A DNA stretch of 64,000 nt from Neomelitea salexigens DSM 19753 (GTDB taxonomy: Bacteria; Pseudomonadota; Gammaproteobacteria; Pseudomonadales; Spongiibacteraceae): positions 310,001 through 374,000 of the forward strand of contig NZ_AULP01000002.1 in NCBI RefSeq assembly GCF_000422345.1. Reading direction: 5' to 3'. Position numbers and translations under genes: made by a program. Shown here one piece after another: positions 61,555 to 64,000 of this stretch. The notes under the pieces were generated by a model. That model saw only the letters and a list, made by a program, of their open reading frames with translations. It searched no databases and had not been told where the DNA came from. Position 1 is the first letter of the stretch. Each line of letters opens with the position of its first letter.

Positions 61555-63150
61555 ATGTTAGACCTGAAAATGAAACAGCAACTGGCAAACTACTTGGAAA
61601 ACCTGAAAACGCCGGTAGAGCTGGTCGCCTACCCCGGCCAGGGCGAGGCCTCCCTGCAACTGGAGGCACTGATTCAAGATATCGATAGTCTTTCCAGCGA
61701 AATTCGCGTTCGTCGCGATACCCATGCCGACGTCCGCCGCCCTGCCATGGGCGTGCGCCCAGCAGCCGGCGACACCGAAATTCGCTTTGCCGGTTTACCT
61801 CTGGGGCACGAGTTCACCTCGCTGGTGCTGGCCATTCTTCACAGCGGCGGCCACCCAATGAAAATTGACCCGGCGCTGATAGAACAAATCCGCGACCTGG
61901 ACGGCGATCTGCACTTCGAAACCTATATTTCACTGAGCTGCCAAAACTGCCCCGATGTCGTTCAAGCGCTGAACATGATGGCGGCCATCAACCCCAACAT
62001 CCGCCACGAGATGATCGACGGCGCACTTTTTCAAGATGAGGTCAGCGAGCGCAACATCATGGCCGTGCCCTCGGTGTTGTTAAATGGCGCGCCGTTTTCA
62101 CAGGGCAGGATCAGCCTTCAAGATATTTTGCAGAAGGTCGACAGCAATGCCGGAGAACGTCGCCGCGCCCAGCTGGCCGATAAAGATGCCTTCGACATGC
62201 TGGTTATCGGCGGTGGCCCCGCCGGTGCATCGGCAGCCATCTATGCGGCGCGCAAAGGCATCCGCACGGGAATTCTGGCCGAGCGATTTGGCGGCCAGCT
62301 GATGGATACCGTCGGAATTGAGAACTTTGTCTCGGTGTCAAAAACCGAGGGACCAAAATTGGCGGCGAACCTGGAAGCGCACGTCAGTAGTTACGACGTC
62401 GATATTATGGAGGGGCAGCGTGCCCACGGCCTCAGCACAGACCAGCAAGGCCTTATCCACGTTGATATCGGCGACGGCATGGCGCTGCGCAGCAAATCGG
62501 TGATGCTCGCCACGGGTGCCCGCTGGCGTGAAATGAATGTTCCCGGCGAACAACAGTACCGGGGCAAAGGTGTGGCCTACTGCCCACACTGCGATGGCCC
62601 CTTGTTCAAGGGTAAGTCGGTAGCCGTAATCGGTGGTGGCAACTCCGGCGTTGAAGCAGCCATTGACCTGGCTGGCATTGTCGAGCATGTCACGGTGTTG
62701 GAGTTTGACACTACCCTGCGCGCCGACGAGGTGCTGCAGCGCAAAGCAAACTCCATGGCGAATATCGAATTTATCCTGAACGCGCAAACCACCGAGGTAC
62801 TCGGCGATGGCGAGCGTGTAACCGGCCTGCGATATACCGACCGCAATTCCGGCGCGTCGCGCGAGCTTGCACTGTCGGGCATTTTTGTTCAGATCGGCTT
62901 AGTGCCCAACACGGAATTCCTGCAGGACAGCGTGGCGCTCAGCGAACGCGGCGAAGTGATCACTGGCGACCGTGGCGAGACCTCAATGCCCGGCGTGTTC
63001 GCGGCTGGCGACGCAACCACCACCCCCTACAAGCAGATTGTTATTGCCATGGGGGACGGTGCCAACGCCGCTCTCGGTGCATTCGACTACTTGATTCGTC
63101 AATCGGTAAGCGATGCGCAAGCCGACGGCGACCGACACCAAGCTGCCTGA
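61555..63150 (+). CDS. ahpF: Alkyl hydroperoxide reductase subunit F
   Basis: Flavoprotein disulfide reductase that reduces AhpC with NADH. The 531-residue protein has the N-terminal thioredoxin-like dithiol CQNC (Cys129, Cys132), a Rossmann [21 protein letters not shown] and the active-site CPHC (Cys343, Cys346) with [20 protein letters not shown] 5 nt before the ATG at 61555 supports the start; the frame is open further upstream over ahpC. Its end is 50 nt before the DUF4112 gene, which is on the other strand. Confidence 0.97.
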   Translation: MLDLKMKQQLANYLENLKTPVELVAYPGQGEASLQLEALIQDIDSLSSEIRVRRDTHADVRRPAMGVRPAAGDTEIRFAGLPLGHEFTSLVLAILHSGGHPMKIDPALIEQIRDLDGDLHFETYISLSCQNCPDVVQALNMMAAINPNIRHEMIDGALFQDEVSERNIMAVPSVLLNGAPFSQGRISLQDILQKVDSNAGERRRAQLADKDAFDMLVIGGGPAGASAAIYAARKGIRTGILAERFGGQLMDTVGIENFVSVSKTEGPKLAANLEAHVSSYDVDIMEGQRAHGLSTDQQGLIHVDIGDGMALRSKSVMLATGARWREMNVPGEQQYRGKGVAYCPHCDGPLFKGKSVAVIGGGNSGVEAAIDLAGIVEHVTVLEFDTTLRADEVLQRKANSMANIEFILNAQTTEVLGDGERVTGLRYTDRNSGASRELALSGIFVQIGLVPNTEFLQDSVALSERGEVITGDRGETSMPGVFAAGDATTTPYKQIVIAMGDGANAALGAFDYLIRQSVSDAQADGDRHQAA

Positions 63151-63200
63151 TTCTCCCACCCTGTGCGACACCCCATGCTTGCCCCGGTATCGGGGCTTTT

Positions 63201-63584
63201 TTAGTGGCGCGACGTCGTACGCGCTTCGGCTCTGTGGTCCAACTGATTTGCCCAGTCTTCAAGCAGCTTGGCATTGCGATCATTTTTACGAAAGGCGATG
63301 TCGGCAATGTCACCGACGATCGGTACCGCGCCCAGGGCAAAGTCCAGGGCGATATTGCCAAGCATTTTTACCTTCAGTGCCCGCGGCGCCGATGCTTTGT
63401 GGGCCTGCCAGACAATGCCCAAGCCGAGCAGCGCCCCGACCACATCACCGGCCACAGGAAGTAGACCCAGCAAAGGGTCAATACCGATACGCCAACGGGT
63501 AAACGGAATTCCCCAAGCGCCGTCGAGTAGCGTCGCCCACTGACGGCTGCGACGCACCCGCAGTGCGATGTTGTCATCCGTCAT
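63201..63584 (-). CDS. DUF4112 domain-containing protein
   Basis: A 127-residue protein with conserved hydrophobic segments FTRWRIGIDPLLGLLPVAGDVVGALLGLGIVW and NIALDFALGAVPIVGDIADIAFR (repeat-like LLPVAGD and VPIVGD motifs). Function unknown; probably membrane-associated. It is coupled to the Pmp3-like gene by a 4-nt overlap (ATGA). Confidence 0.88.
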   Translation of the reverse strand: MTDDNIALRVRRSRQWATLLDGAWGIPFTRWRIGIDPLLGLLPVAGDVVGALLGLGIVWQAHKASAPRALKVKMLGNIALDFALGAVPIVGDIADIAFRKNDRNAKLLEDWANQLDHRAEARTTSRH

Positions 63585-63739
63585 TTTTTGGCAATGATAT
63601 AAACCGCGTGGATAATGCCGGGAAGGTAGCCGAACAGCGTAAGGATGATGTTAATCCAGAAGTGTTTGCCAATGCCCACCTGCAGGAATACACCGAGGGG
63701 CGGCAGCAAAATGGCAAAGATGATGCGGATAATATCCAT
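63581..63739 (-). CDS. YqaE/Pmp3 family small membrane protein
   Basis: A 52-residue protein with two hydrophobic segments: FAILLPPLGVFLQVGIGKHFW and INIILTLFGYLPGIIHAVYII, the Pmp3 signature. The plant and yeast members help keep membrane potential under salt stress; the bacterial role is not proven. ATG at 63739 and stop at 63581. It overlaps the DUF4112 start by 4 nt, so the two form an operon. Confidence 0.9.
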   Translation of the reverse strand: MDIIRIIFAILLPPLGVFLQVGIGKHFWINIILTLFGYLPGIIHAVYIIAKK

Positions 63740-63786
63740 AAAAAATCCCTGATAAACAAGCTGTTGAGTAACTTAAGGTAGCACAG

Positions 63787-63824
63787 AAAAAAAAGCGCCG
63801 TGAACCTCGGTAAGGCACCGGCGC
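63787..63824 (-). terminator. Rho-independent terminator of the last TonB-dependent receptor
   Basis: On the minus strand GCGCCG (63819-63824 complement) pairs with CGGCGC (63795-63800 complement) and is followed by eight T residues. It lies about 48 nt past the receptor stop. Confidence 0.8.
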
Positions 63825-63871
63825 AAATGGAGGAAGCGCAAATCTCTGCGGTATGGGGGCGTTAACAGCCC

Positions 63872-64000
63872 CTAGAACTGCACGCGGCCCTCTAGATAAT
63901 AAGATCGGCGTGGCTCCAGGGTGCCGCGATACCCGCCGACGTCCAACACCGTGGGCGAGCCAATACCAATCGTCAGCTCGTCGGTAATATTCTTACCCAC
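63872..64000 (-). CDS. C-terminal end of a TonB-dependent receptor (partial)
   Basis: The last 42 residues of a gene that enters from beyond the window edge. They read VGKNITDELTIGIG, then PTVLDVGGYRGTLEPRRSYYLEGRVQF with a C-terminal phenylalanine, as in the last strands of outer-membrane barrels. The segment GKNITDE is shared in kind with the other two receptors of the window (GKNLSDE, GRNITDE), so a TonB-dependent receptor is the likely identity. The stop is followed by a strong terminator. Confidence 0.85.
   Translation of the reverse strand: MGKNITDELTIGIGSPTVLDVGGYRGTLEPRRSYYLEGRVQF

Noticed and set aside
63864-63874. AACAGCCCCTA near the last receptor stop as a second complete copy of the yggS-proC palindrome
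   Set aside because: Only one end matches; no partner arm TAGGGGCTG is found between 63739 and 63872.

Overview
The window is a compact chromosomal segment, mostly single-copy genes with short spacers, from a marine-type gammaproteobacterium. The gene order yggS-proC-yggT-yggU-metX-metW-DUF4426-rdgB beside pilT is the Pseudomonas-like arrangement, and yrfG-hslR-hslO-pckA is the enterobacterial/gammaproteobacterial one. Together with an integral-membrane alkane hydroxylase, several TonB-dependent receptors, acyl-CoA dehydrogenases, phasins and a KshA-like Rieske oxygenase, this suggests a hydrocarbon- or lipid-using member of the Cellvibrionales/Spongiibacteraceae type (inference; no rRNA is present). 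I saw no rRNA, tRNA, CRISPR array, prophage or intact insertion sequence.

Layout. 1-6.5 kb: pilT (cut by the window edge), PLP homeostasis, proline and methionine synthesis, rdgB. 6.7-8.8 kb: a TIGR03545-type coiled-coil protein and a HopJ-family protein. 8.8-21.1 kb: an accessory hydrocarbon/uptake block with an AraC regulator divergent from alkB, a 1020-residue lipoprotein fusing a parallel beta-helix to a diheme cytochrome domain, two TonB-dependent receptors and an MscS channel. 21.2-27.5 kb: a membrane-lipid modification block (chalcone-isomerase-like protein, MFS carrier, FAD amine-oxidase-like enzyme, DUF1365, Cfa-type methyltransferase, renalase-like enzyme). 27.5-31.9 kb: a FabH-like synthase, then a TetR regulator and two acyl-CoA dehydrogenases with a perfect 18-bp operator over the predicted -10 box. 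32.1-32.7 kb: two small related proteins sharing an EWWLxVxYAE motif, apparently a new small family. 32.7-36.3 kb: yrfG-hslR-hslO-pckA. 36.4-39.3 kb: an alpha/beta hydrolase, two phasins and a PhaD-like regulator (polyhydroxyalkanoate granules). 39.4-47 kb: tex, a PA2778/PA2779-type pair, a glycine-zipper protein, cobS, an Hsp20 with a sigma-32 promoter, a peroxiredoxin and murI. 47-54.9 kb: Rieske oxygenase, a secreted triple-repeat protein, moaA-cupin-MoxR-VWA, DUF502, TrkH. 55-58.8 kb: a tight minus-strand operon gshA-acpH-dsbB-lrgA-lrgB. 58.9-63.2 kb: Dyp peroxidase, and oxyR divergent from ahpC-ahpF with a well-preserved OxyR site. The window closes with a Pmp3-DUF4112 pair and the C-terminus of a third TonB-dependent receptor.

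The most unusual items are the beta-helix/diheme-cytochrome fusion beside alkB, the tandem EWWL small proteins, the triple-repeat secreted protein, the direct repeats upstream of alkB, and several strong operator-like palindromes that are paired with identifiable regulators.
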